Shown here in pieces: positions 1 through 7,105 of a stretch of DNA of 7,524 nt. The stretch is from Ignavibacteriota bacterium (GTDB lineage Bacteria > Bacteroidota > Ignavibacteria > Tepidaquicellales > Tepidaquicellaceae), in NCBI GenBank assembly GCA_003158365.1, contig PMIW01000185.1, forward strand, positions 2,424-9,947, written 5' to 3'. The stretch's first letter is position 1. Each line of letters starts with the position of its first letter. The position numbers and the translations under genes are program-made. The notes under the pieces are model-generated. The model worked only from the letters and a program-made list of their open reading frames with translations, was not told the origin of the DNA and did no database searches.

Positions 1-2841
1 TTTATTTGTTGTATTTACAGTAAAATAGCCTATTGAAAATGATGTAAGATTCTGGAAGAAATGTGAACCTTGTGATGGTTCAACTACCATATCTTTCATA
101 CCTGCTTCAACAATAACCTTTGCTCCGCTGATTTGTGACCATGTCACAGGTATTCCAAGCCAAGGGTCAAGTGTACCCCATCTGCCTACCCCGATCAAAA
201 GGTAAGGTCTGTTTTCCTGAAGCATCTTCCCGTTAAACTGGTTGACTTCCATTGCTACTTCCCGGCTTTTTGCCCTGTCGAACTTGTGTATATCTACAAC
301 GATAATATCTTTAATGTCTTTTATAACTCCGTTACCCAAAACCTCATTACTTTGACATAGGATTTTACTTTTTTTGATGCCATCGATATTAAGTTCTTCA
401 GTTTCCTGGCTTACTACCAAAGGTCTCATTTGCAAAACCCCAAAATGTCTCTTTTCCCCGTGTACATTTGACATATTTACAGCAAATTCAATTTCTACTG
501 CCGTACCCATTCCCCAACTCCCTAAGTCGAGTAGTAGTTCCAGTATTTGAGGTAACGGGAATATCTTATTCTTAAGAATAGGTGCAAATGTAATTAACCT
601 AATGCCGTTTCGGGATATTCCATCTGATATTGAGTCGTTTTCAGGAGAATAAGTCGAACCCACAAAGTTTAGTGTTCCGTCTTCCTCTGCTGTTCTGACA
701 TCATATTTCTTCATATATTCTTCCTGGACAATCACATTCGGATTTTTAAGGTCACTTACAGTATTGAGGTCAAGAGCAAAGAAATCCTGCTGGTTGTTAT
801 TAAGGGCTTCTTTAGTACTGTGAAATTGAATCAAATGCGTCGGATACCTTGGACAGAATCTAATTGATGTGCCGCCTTCCACTATTGTTTTGCCAAGTCC
901 AAGAGCCACTGATACAATACCATCGTTAGGTTTTATCGGATCAATCGGATAAAAGTTATATGTTTTGGCTACACCTGAAAAATCAGGATAAAACCTGTTT
1001 TTATGTTTTGAACCTACCATCTTCTGAATAATTATTGCCATCTTTTCTTCTTCGAGACGATAGTTTGTTATTTTAATATAATCTTTTGAATTATTATAAA
1101 ATGTCGAAGCATAAACCAGTATAATAGTATTAATCAAATCACCAAGCCGGATTACAGATTTCTCACTATTATTCGGAATCATATATGTCTCATACACTCC
1201 GGCAAAAGGATGATACTGAGAATCTTCCAGAAGGCTTGAAGAGCGGACTGATAAAGGTTCTTTAATAATCTCAAGAAAATCCCTCAACTGATTCAGTACT
1301 TCTTCAGGAAATTTTTTTGCTTCAAGGAAACGCGCTTTGATTTCTTCATCATCCGTACAGTTTAATGCAAAATTTCTTAAATCATTTTCATCCAGAAACT
1401 GGTCAAAAACGTCCGTACCCACAACGACTCCCGGAGGAATGCCAATGTATATTCCTTCAAACTTATCATTAACTTCATAGTTATATATAAGTTTGTTAAG
1501 AAAACTTAAACCGCGTGCTTTACCTCCAAGCGAGCCGCCACCAATTCGTGCAAAACTGTATGTGGTATCAAAAGTGTCTTTGTTAAAGTCTGTTATAATC
1601 CCTCTTTGCCTTAGTTTGCGGTAATCTCTTAATGATTTTATAAGGTATCCTCTTATTTCTTCAATGGATTCAAAATCATTGACGCGTTGCGGTCTTAATT
1701 TATCCGCAAGCCAGAATTCAGTGCGGGCTTTCAGCCAGTTTGAAAAATGATTTCGCTCGCTGTGGTATTTAAGGCTCTCGGCAGGAAGAACTTTTAGAGT
1801 CTTTTCAAGTGAAATTAAATCCGTCGCTCTGCTTATTTCTTTTCCGTCGGGTTTTCTGAAAACAAAATCCCCGAATGAAAAATGGTCTATCATAAAATCT
1901 CTTAAATCATTCAGCAAAGTGGGGGATTGCTTCAGCAGAAACGATACGCCGATTCCTTTTGCTTCTGCTTCATTTTCGGGTTCTGATGACTGGAGTAAAA
2001 TCGGAATATCCATATATCTTTTTCGCACTTCCTTTGCAAACTCAAGCCCGGCTTTCGGGTCTGATTTTTTTCCGTGGCTGAACTCGATATCCGAAATCAC
2101 ACCGAGTATACAATCATCATATTTCTGAAAATATCCCCATGCTTCTTCGAAAGTACTGCAAAGAAGTATCTTAGGTCTTGCCCTCATGCGTAGATACTTA
2201 TGCGAAAGGTTTATTCCTTCGGATGTAAGCCTGTTCGATTGCTTCATTACTTCAGTATAAATGATCGGAAGAAAGGAAGAATAACTTCTGATATCATCTT
2301 CGATAACTATTATCGATTGCACACCAATAGACTCAGTATCATGGTCTACATTCATCTTGTCTTCGAGAAATTTAATAATTCCAATCAGCAGTCTGTACTG
2401 ACCCTGCCATAAAAATACTTTTTCGAATATCTGTGTATCGTGTTTAATAACAAGTTCATGAAGTTCTGCATTATCGAAAGCAAGAAGTACTAACGGAGAT
2501 TCTATGTTAAGTTCCTTCATCCGTTTAGCAAACCTGACCGGATGCATATCCTCCGTATGTAATGTAATTATAACAAGGTCAAATCTTTTTTCTCCCTGCA
2601 GAAGTTCCAGTGCATCGCTTGCCTTGGAAACGCGTGTTATCTCCGGCGAGTGGCTGAGTCTTAGACCCTGGTATTCTTTTCTTATTAATTCGTATAATCT
2701 TCCGTCTTCTTCGATTAAATATAAATCATACAAACTCGATACAAGCAGTACATCGGAAATTCTGTGCCTCATAAGATTCTGGAAGCTTTGTATCCTCATA
2801 CCGTATCCGTGTTCAATCCAGTTTCTGTCGTAATTCTGCAT
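1..2841 (-). CDS. Receiver-like/receiver/PPDK_N (PEP-synthase-type ATP-binding) fusion protein, 3' end cut off by the window
   Basis: The frame is open from an ATG at 2841 to the window edge, giving 947 codons without a stop; the C-terminus is missing. Residues about 27-150 look like a degenerate CheY fold: the acidic pair is replaced by Ser35-Ser36 and no phosphoacceptor Asp is visible. Residues about 175-310 form a receiver with canonical residues: VIEDD at 179-183, Asp251 in VISDIEF, and Lys304 in FLLKQ. A linker (about 310-430) contains LPAES and the RNHFSNWLKARTEF stretch. The PPDK_N ATP-binding domain follows: GGGSLGGKARG at 434-444, SVRSSSLLED at 531-540, FAGVYETY at 546-553, GLGKT near 650, and LQMRP at 803-807, which matches the end of this domain in PEP synthase. 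No phosphohistidine motif or PEP-binding TIM barrel is visible. I infer a cytoplasmic protein whose ATP-dependent phosphotransfer may be controlled by receiver phosphorylation; its substrate is unknown. Automatic annotation as PEP synthase would be misleading. The start has no Shine-Dalgarno, but homology-like sequence begins soon after it. Confidence 0.88.
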   Translation of the reverse strand, partial: MQNYDRNWIEHGYGMRIQSFQNLMRHRISDVLLVSSLYDLYLIEEDGRLYELIRKEYQGLRLSHSPEITRVSKASDALELLQGEKRFDLVIITLHTEDMHPVRFAKRMKELNIESPLVLLAFDNAELHELVIKHDTQIFEKVFLWQGQYRLLIGIIKFLEDKMNVDHDTESIGVQSIIVIEDDIRSYSSFLPIIYTEVMKQSNRLTSEGINLSHKYLRMRARPKILLCSTFEEAWGYFQKYDDCILGVISDIEFSHGKKSDPKAGLEFAKEVRKRYMDIPILLQSSEPENEAEAKGIGVSFLLKQSPTLLNDLRDFMIDHFSFGDFVFRKPDGKEISRATDLISLEKTLKVLPAESLKYHSERNHFSNWLKARTEFWLADKLRPQRVNDFESIEEIRGYLIKSLRDYRKLRQRGIITDFNKDTFDTTYSFARIGGGSLGGKARGLSFLNKLIYNYEVNDKFEGIYIGIPPGVVVGTDVFDQFLDENDLRNFALNCTDDEEIKARFLEAKKFPEEVLNQLRDFLEIIKEPLSVRSSSLLEDSQYHPFAGVYETYMIPNNSEKSVIRLGDLINTIILVYASTFYNNSKDYIKITNYRLEEEKMAIIIQKMVGSKHKNRFYPDFSGVAKTYNFYPIDPIKPNDGIVSVALGLGKTIVEGGTSIRFCPRYPTHLIQFHSTKEALNNNQQDFFALDLNTVSDLKNPNVIVQEEYMKKYDVRTAEEDGTLNFVGSTYSPENDSISDGISRNGIRLITFAPILKNKIFPLPQILELLLDLGSWGMGTAVEIEFAVNMSNVHGEKRHFGVLQMRPLVVSQETEELNIDGIKKSKILCQSNEVLGNGVIKDIKDIIVVDIHKFDRAKSREVAMEVNQFNGKMLQENRPYLLIGVGRWGTLDPWLGIPVTWSQISGAKVIVEAGMKDMVVEPSQGSHFFQNLTSFSIGYFTVNTTNK

Positions 2842-3065
2842 AATAATTAATTTGAATCAAAATACTAAAATAGAAATTGTAATTAAATGGAATTAACGAT
2901 TTAAAGATTATAAGATTAAAGATTAAAAAAGGTATAATTATATAACCTATACATTTTCGAATTTAATTTTTAGAATTTGTTTAGTATATAGAAATTCTGA
3001 TTTAGGATTTGATTTCAGGTTGATTCCTGCCAAAAACATACAGGGAAGACAAATTGAAATGATAT

Positions 3066-3099
3066 AAAAAAAGCGGAATGAATTGCTCCATTCCGCTTT
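3066..3099 (-). terminator. Rho-independent terminator of gdhA
   Basis: Perfect 11-base inverted arms (3070-3080 and 3089-3099, AAAGCGGAATG with CATTCCGCTTT) enclose an 8-base loop. Read on the minus strand, the stem is followed directly by a run of seven T (3066-3072). It lies 27 bases past the gdhA stop codon. It should separate gdhA from the receiver/PPDK_N gene downstream on the same strand. On the plus strand the trailing T-run is poor, so it works mainly in one direction. Confidence 0.93.
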
Positions 3100-3125
3100 G
3101 TATATTTGGATAATAACTTCCTTTA

Positions 3126-4487
3126 CTATACTAAGCCCTGATCCATCATTGAGTTGGCTACTTTAAGGAATCCGGCAATGTTTGCACCGTTTACATAGTT
3201 ACCCGGTGTGCCATATTTCTTGGCTGTTTCGAAGCAATTGTCGTGGATGTTTTTCATAATCCATTGCAATTTCTTGTCAACTTCTTCTCTTGTCCAGCCG
3301 AGTCTCTGACTGTTCTGTGTCATTTCGAGACCAGATACTGCTACGCCACCTGCGTTTGCTGCTTTTCCGGGACCGTAGAGAATTCCTTTTGCGAGGAATT
3401 TATTTACACCTTCGATTGTGGTTGGCATGTTTGCACCTTCAGATACAACATATACACCGTTTTTCAATAAGTTGTCAGCGTCTTTTCCGTTGATTTCATT
3501 CTGTGTTGCACATGGGAATGCGCATGCTGCTTTGTGATTCCACAATGGATTGTAGTCTAATTTCGGATCTACAGGAATATATTTTGCTGATTTGAATTTA
3601 TCTGCAAATTCAGAAATTCTTCCTCGTTTTACGTTCTTAAGTTCCATCATGAAATGAAGTTTTTCAGTAGTGAAGCCTTCTTCATCATAAATGTAACCGT
3701 TTGAATCTGAGCAAGTTACTACTTTTGCGCCGAATTCAAGTAATTTTTCGATTGCATATTGAGCAACGTTTCCGCTTCCTGATACCAAGCAGACTTTTCC
3801 TTTATAATCTTCTTTTCTTGTTGCAAGCATGTTTGCTGCAAAATAAACAGCACCGTAACCTGTTGCTTCAGGTCTTATTAATGAGCCGCCCCAGTTCAAA
3901 CCTTTTCCGGTAAGAACGCCGACGAATTCATTGCGAAGTTTTTTATACTGACCGAATAAGAAGCCGATTTCTCTTCCGCCGACACCGATATCACCGGCAG
4001 GTACGTCTGTATCTGCACCAATGTGTCTGAAAAGCTCACTCATGAAAGCCTGGCAGAATCTCATCACTTCGTTGTCGCTTTTACCTTTTGGATCAAAGTC
4101 GGAACCGCCTTTTCCACCGCCCATTGGCAAAGTGGTAAGTGCATTTTTGAATACCTGTTCAAATGCCAAGAATTTTAAAATTCCAAGATTTACTGAAGGA
4201 TGGAATCTTAAACCACCTTTGTAAGGTCCTATTGCAGAATTCATTTCAATTCTGAAACCACGGTTTACGTGTACATTACCCTGATCGTCCATCCATGGAA
4301 CTCTGAACATTAACAATCTTTCAGGCTCGATGATTCTTTCAACAATCTTATGTGAGCGATATTCAGGATGTTTTTCCATAACGAGTGATAATGATTCAAC
4401 TACTTCTGTAACTGCTTGTAAAAATTCCGGTTGCGCCGGGTCTTTGTGCTTAACAATGTCAATAATCTCTTGAACGAATGAAGACAT
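3126..4487 (-). CDS. gdhA: NADP-specific glutamate dehydrogenase (hexameric, class I)
   Basis: This cytoplasmic enzyme interconverts 2-oxoglutarate plus ammonium plus NADPH with L-glutamate plus NADP+, usually in the ammonium-assimilating direction. The 453-residue length is normal for the roughly 450-residue bacterial hexameric class. The N-terminal substrate domain has GPYKGGLRFHP (87-97, substrate-binding Lys90), PMGGGKGGSDFDPKG (121-135, catalytic Lys126) and PAGDIGVGGREIG (163-175, catalytic Asp166). The Rossmann domain has SGSGNVA (236-242). After the second strand comes Ser260-Asp261-Ser262, resembling the SDSSG of E. coli GdhA and favouring NADP(H) over NAD(H); this cofactor call is by motif only. 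The returning substrate motif NAGGVAVSGLEM (378-389) is intact. The start is supported by an AAAGGA Shine-Dalgarno 9 bases upstream, and a strong terminator follows the stop. It appears monocistronic. No truncation or missing catalytic residue is seen. Confidence 0.97.
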   Translation of the reverse strand: MSSFVQEIIDIVKHKDPAQPEFLQAVTEVVESLSLVMEKHPEYRSHKIVERIIEPERLLMFRVPWMDDQGNVHVNRGFRIEMNSAIGPYKGGLRFHPSVNLGILKFLAFEQVFKNALTTLPMGGGKGGSDFDPKGKSDNEVMRFCQAFMSELFRHIGADTDVPAGDIGVGGREIGFLFGQYKKLRNEFVGVLTGKGLNWGGSLIRPEATGYGAVYFAANMLATRKEDYKGKVCLVSGSGNVAQYAIEKLLEFGAKVVTCSDSNGYIYDEEGFTTEKLHFMMELKNVKRGRISEFADKFKSAKYIPVDPKLDYNPLWNHKAACAFPCATQNEINGKDADNLLKNGVYVVSEGANMPTTIEGVNKFLAKGILYGPGKAANAGGVAVSGLEMTQNSQRLGWTREEVDKKLQWIMKNIHDNCFETAKKYGTPGNYVNGANIAGFLKVANSMMDQGLV

Positions 4488-4496
4488 AGCTTAATT

Positions 4497-4502
4497 TCCT
4501 TT
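4497..4502 (-). promoter_or_regulatory. Shine-Dalgarno of gdhA
   Basis: AAAGGA on the minus strand sits 9 bases before the gdhA ATG, and fixes that start. It is the only clear Shine-Dalgarno before any gene in this window; the other starts have only A/T-rich leaders. Confidence 0.7.
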
Positions 4503-4544
4503 CTTTAAATTTTTTTTATTTAATAAATATAAGTTTTTGATAGA

Positions 4545-4552
4545 CAAACTTA
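4545..4552 (-). promoter_or_regulatory. Putative -7 promoter element of gdhA (TAAGTTTG)
   Basis: TAAGTTTG on the minus strand exactly matches the TAnnTTTG element known from Bacteroidota housekeeping promoters. It lies 57 bases upstream of the gdhA start, implying a leader of about 50 bases. No clear TTG-type -33 element is seen at the expected distance; the nearest sequence is a TTTC about 16 bases upstream. The call rests on the -7 match alone. Confidence 0.4.
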
Positions 4553-4758
4553 ATGGATTTGGAACTTTGAAATATTTTTGAAGCTTATTCTGAAAATACA
4601 TATTGTGATTATATCTGTCTACAAACATATTAAGAATAAAATATCTAAACAATACTATTTTTAATCATTTTTTGTGAAAAATCATCACTTTAATCATTTT
4701 AAAAGCTGTTTTTTCAGGTGCAGAAAACTTTTAATAGGAAATAATTGATTTAACTTAC

Positions 4759-4800
4759 TGCTCATTCTATTTGCTCTTCCGATAATTGAGCATTGCAAAT
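4759..4800. repeat. Two interleaved short inverted repeats upstream of the membrane-protein gene
   Basis: TGCTCA (4759-4764) pairs with TGAGCA (4787-4792), and ATTTGC (4769-4774) pairs with GCAAAT (4795-4800). The arms are only 6 bases and the loops about 20 bases, so they may be chance. Their position just before a possible promoter would fit an operator or a leader structure, but nothing identifies a regulator. Confidence 0.25.
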
Positions 4801-4823
4801 TCAAAACATAATTCATATGTTTC
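4793..4823 (+). promoter_or_regulatory. Possible weak Bacteroidota-type promoter for the membrane-protein gene
   Basis: TTG (4793-4795) is followed after 20 bases by TATGTTTC (4816-4823), one mismatch from TAnnTTTG. It is 53 bases before the ATG at 4877. In A/T-rich DNA such a match can arise by chance. Confidence 0.25.
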
Positions 4824-4876
4824 ATTCAACGGCAATTCAATCATAAAGTTTTAATTAACCTAAAATTAAAATAACT

Positions 4877-5476
4877 ATGAAAATGTCTAACAAACAAATC
4901 GGAATACTTCTTCTTGGTATTATAATTTCTTTCACTTCAATCATTCTTCTGGGATATTTGTTTTACGGGGAATATGTATTCATTAATACAATGACACCCT
5001 CTCAGATATTTATGAATGCTGTATCCTGCTCGATATTTTATTATTTCTTAAAATACACGAATCTTAATACTGCCAGCATTGCTCTTTTCATATCATTTGT
5101 ATTTCTTGCATTATTCTTTTCTGTTGTACGCACTGTTAATAACGGCATAAGGGATATTACATTCCACATTGCGCTTGTCACTTCGATTTATATTTATTAC
5201 AGGTTCATATCGGGTAAATTAAATTTTATTTACAGACCAATTGTGCTTGCATTCATATTTGCTTTTGCTGAAGATATATTATTTATGAAACTCCAGCTTT
5301 CAATCCTGTTTTTATTCAGAGGTATTTCACTGCCGTTTAATATGCCGATTGAATTCGAATTCGGATTAATCTCCGGCTTCGGACTCGGAGTATCAATCGA
5401 AATTGTGAATTTTATTACGTCCAAACTCCCTGAGACTAAAGAGGAAAAGGGAATTGATGTTGCAGAAGTGGTGTAA
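4877..5476 (+). CDS. Small polytopic membrane protein of unknown function
   Basis: This 199-residue protein is dominated by hydrophobic segments. By eye there are about six membrane spans: roughly 7-30, 43-59, 65-84, 95-111, 119-138 and 160-180. The tail (about 183-199) is short, charged and acidic, containing KLPETKEEKG, and probably lies outside the membrane. Charged or polar residues inside or beside spans include Arg85, His97, Glu132-Asp133 (in FAFAEDILFMK) and Glu175. The buried Glu-Asp pair is the most likely functional spot, though no known catalytic motif surrounds it. I do not recognise the family. There is no Shine-Dalgarno; an alternative start at Met3 (4883) is possible and would hardly change the protein. 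The next gene is 138 bases downstream with its own promoter, so the two are probably not one operon. Coding is likely given its length and the coherent hydrophobic pattern. Confidence 0.8.
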   Translation: MKMSNKQIGILLLGIIISFTSIILLGYLFYGEYVFINTMTPSQIFMNAVSCSIFYYFLKYTNLNTASIALFISFVFLALFFSVVRTVNNGIRDITFHIALVTSIYIYYRFISGKLNFIYRPIVLAFIFAFAEDILFMKLQLSILFLFRGISLPFNMPIEFEFGLISGFGLGVSIEIVNFITSKLPETKEEKGIDVAEVV

Positions 5477-5564
5477 TATTAAAAGGTTTTGATACTGAAA
5501 CCCGGCATCGTAACCAGAAATAATAATTTTTTTCTATATGACTTAGAAGCATAATTCTTTTCTC

Positions 5565-5594
5565 TTGCACTTAACGTTCTTTTTTCTAAATTTG
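5565..5594 (+). promoter_or_regulatory. Bacteroidota-type promoter of the PDZ-hydrolase gene
   Basis: TTG at 5565-5567 is separated by 19 bases from TAAATTTG at 5587-5594, an exact TAnnTTTG match with normal spacing. The ATG at 5615 follows 20 bases later, so the leader would be short (about 10-15 bases), and there is no Shine-Dalgarno in it. This is the best promoter match in the window. Confidence 0.55.
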
Positions 5595-5614
5595 CATAAA
5601 ACAATCCCATATTT

Positions 5615-6973
5615 ATGAAAAAACTATTATCTATGATTTTTTTATTTCTCTTTATCACCTCCGTACAATCACAAAACATAACGCGCAAAGCGTTTTTCGG
5701 AATAAAACTGATTGAAGTTACCGATTCAATTAAAACCGCTCTCAACCTGCAGTCAAAAAGCGGCCTTGTGGTTACTGCAATCATTCCTAATTCTACGGGA
5801 GAAAAAGCAGGACTTAAGGTAAATGATGTTATAGAATTCCTGAATCTGAATAATATAAGGCTCGATAAAATAAAAGATTACAAAGATGCCGTAAAAAATT
5901 ACAGGGAAAAAATGCCTGTTATTTTTTCCGTTATCAGAAACGGAGAATATCTTACACTTACTACCGATGCAGTGCCTCTGCCGTATGAAAAATCCGATAA
6001 GTATGATGTAATATATGATGAAGTAAAATTTAAAGAAGGCTATTTAAGAATCATCTCAACCAGACCAAAGATTCCCGGGAAACTAAAAACAATATTTTTT
6101 ATACCCGGTTATATGTGTTATTCGCTGGATAATATCGGTAAGCATCCTTACGGACAGGTTGTAGATAAACTCAGCGAAAAAGGATATTGCGTGGTGCGCG
6201 TAGAAAAACCGGGAATGGGGGACTGCTACAATACTCCCGACTGCTTTGATATAAACTATTCGACTGAACTCGAAGCATTCGAAACAGGCTTCCAAAAAAT
6301 GCTCGAATATGATTTTGTTGATAAGGAAAATGTTTTTGTTTTCGGACATTCACTTGGCGGATATGAAGCTCCGATGGTCGATAAAAACAGGATTGCAAAA
6401 GGTGTGATAGCCTGCGGAACGGGATTGAAAACCTGGTATGAATACATAATTGAAATGTTCAGATTCCAAAATCCTATTACCGGTGTCGATTATATAGAAA
6501 ATGAAAAAGTAGTTCAGGATATGATAAAAGTTTTATATGATTATCTGGTACTGAAAAAACATCCGAAAGATTTGGCAATCGGAGATGAGCTGAAAAAGGA
6601 AATGAAAGAGTATATTGAATATTCGGGCGGAGACCAGGTCTGGTCGCGGAATTATAAATTCTGGCAGCAGTTACAGGATTTAAATATGGCTGAAGTATGG
6701 AAAAATGTTATGGCAAACGTGCTTATAATAAGGGGAGAAGGGGATTTCGAGGCATTCTCTAATAAAGACCATGAGGATATTGTTAAGATTGTAAATGCAT
6801 ATCATCCCGGAAATGCAAAGTTCTTATTGATTCCGAATATGGACCACGGATTTGCAACATCAAAAACCCCCGAAGAAAGCTTTGTAAATAAAAGCAAACC
6901 GGGATATTATTATAATAACTTCAACGATGCGATAATTTTTGAAATCTCGAAGTGGATAGAAGGCCTGAAATAA
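5615..6973 (+). CDS. Secreted PDZ-domain alpha/beta-hydrolase
   Basis: This is a 452-residue exported protein. A signal peptide (MKK, then a hydrophobic core to about residue 16) probably ends after Ser19 (VQS|Q), leaving Gln at the mature N-terminus. Residues about 24-117 form a PDZ domain: FFGI carboxylate-loop-like motif at 27-30, GLVVTAIIPNSTGEKAGL at 50-67, then NDVIEFLN. The rest is an alpha/beta-hydrolase: strand and oxyanion region FFIPGYM at 161-167, RVEKPGMGDC at 195-204, nucleophile elbow GHSLGG at 244-249 (Ser246), acid candidate Asp377 in RGEGDFEAF, and His411 in NMDHGF. Thus a complete Ser-Asp-His triad is visible. Residues about 270-365, rich in aromatic and charged residues, probably form a lid. 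Likely an esterase or peptidase-like hydrolase in the periplasm or outside the cell; the substrate cannot be deduced. The PDZ domain may bind protein C-termini or gate the active site. It appears to be a single-gene unit behind its own promoter. Confidence 0.92.
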   Translation: MKKLLSMIFLFLFITSVQSQNITRKAFFGIKLIEVTDSIKTALNLQSKSGLVVTAIIPNSTGEKAGLKVNDVIEFLNLNNIRLDKIKDYKDAVKNYREKMPVIFSVIRNGEYLTLTTDAVPLPYEKSDKYDVIYDEVKFKEGYLRIISTRPKIPGKLKTIFFIPGYMCYSLDNIGKHPYGQVVDKLSEKGYCVVRVEKPGMGDCYNTPDCFDINYSTELEAFETGFQKMLEYDFVDKENVFVFGHSLGGYEAPMVDKNRIAKGVIACGTGLKTWYEYIIEMFRFQNPITGVDYIENEKVVQDMIKVLYDYLVLKKHPKDLAIGDELKKEMKEYIEYSGGDQVWSRNYKFWQQLQDLNMAEVWKNVMANVLIIRGEGDFEAFSNKDHEDIVKIVNAYHPGNAKFLLIPNMDHGFATSKTPEESFVNKSKPGYYYNNFNDAIIFEISKWIEGLK

Positions 6974-7105
6974 TAAAAAATAAAGAACACGGCTCAATAT
7001 TTCACTCATAAAATATATTTCAAATATAGAAAAAAATAGTTTGCAAATTATAATTATTTTTTTTAAATTAATTCCCGGGGAAAGTCTCAATAAAATATAA
7101 ATAAA

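Larger units (their letters stand above)
4488..4876. other. Divergent intergenic region between gdhA and the membrane-protein gene
   Basis: This 389-base, very A/T-rich stretch has no plausible coding frame. It holds the gdhA Shine-Dalgarno and -7 element at its left end. Towards the right it holds short overlapping inverted repeats (4759-4800) and a possible weak promoter for the plus-strand gene (4793-4823). The central part, about 4560-4750, shows nothing I can interpret beyond A/T tracts. Confidence 0.7.

Noticed and set aside
1919..2833. Plus-strand open frames opposite the receiver/PPDK_N gene (1919-2128, 2200-2412, 2504-2833)
   Set aside because: They are antisense to a well-supported coding frame, have no recognisable domains, and have Ser/Leu-rich composition typical of shadow frames.
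1..2841. Annotation of the large minus-strand gene as phosphoenolpyruvate synthase (ppsA)
   Set aside because: Only the ATP-binding domain matches; the phosphohistidine motif is not present in the visible part, the PEP-binding barrel is not visible, and two receiver-like domains occupy the N-terminus.
2858..2864. TATTTTG on the minus strand, considered as the -7 element of the receiver/PPDK_N gene
   Set aside because: It is one base short of TAnnTTTG, has no -33 partner, and would sit only 16 bases from the ATG.
2895..2928. Repeated AAAGATTA-like units between the receiver/PPDK_N gene and gdhA
   Set aside because: The copies are short, few and low-complexity; no regular spacing or structure suggests a functional repeat.
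5485..5502. GGTTT...AAACC hairpin after the membrane-protein gene, considered as a terminator
   Set aside because: The stem has only 5 base pairs, and the T-run lies about 25 bases further on rather than directly after the stem.
5479..5784. Minus-strand open frame of 101 codons overlapping the start of the PDZ-hydrolase gene
   Set aside because: It overlaps the promoter and signal-peptide/PDZ coding region of a strongly supported gene and shows no protein-like features.
7030..7065. A-run and T-run inverted repeat after the PDZ-hydrolase gene, considered as a terminator
   Set aside because: The arms are made only of A and T, there is no G/C stem, and such pairings are expected by chance in this A/T-rich spacer.
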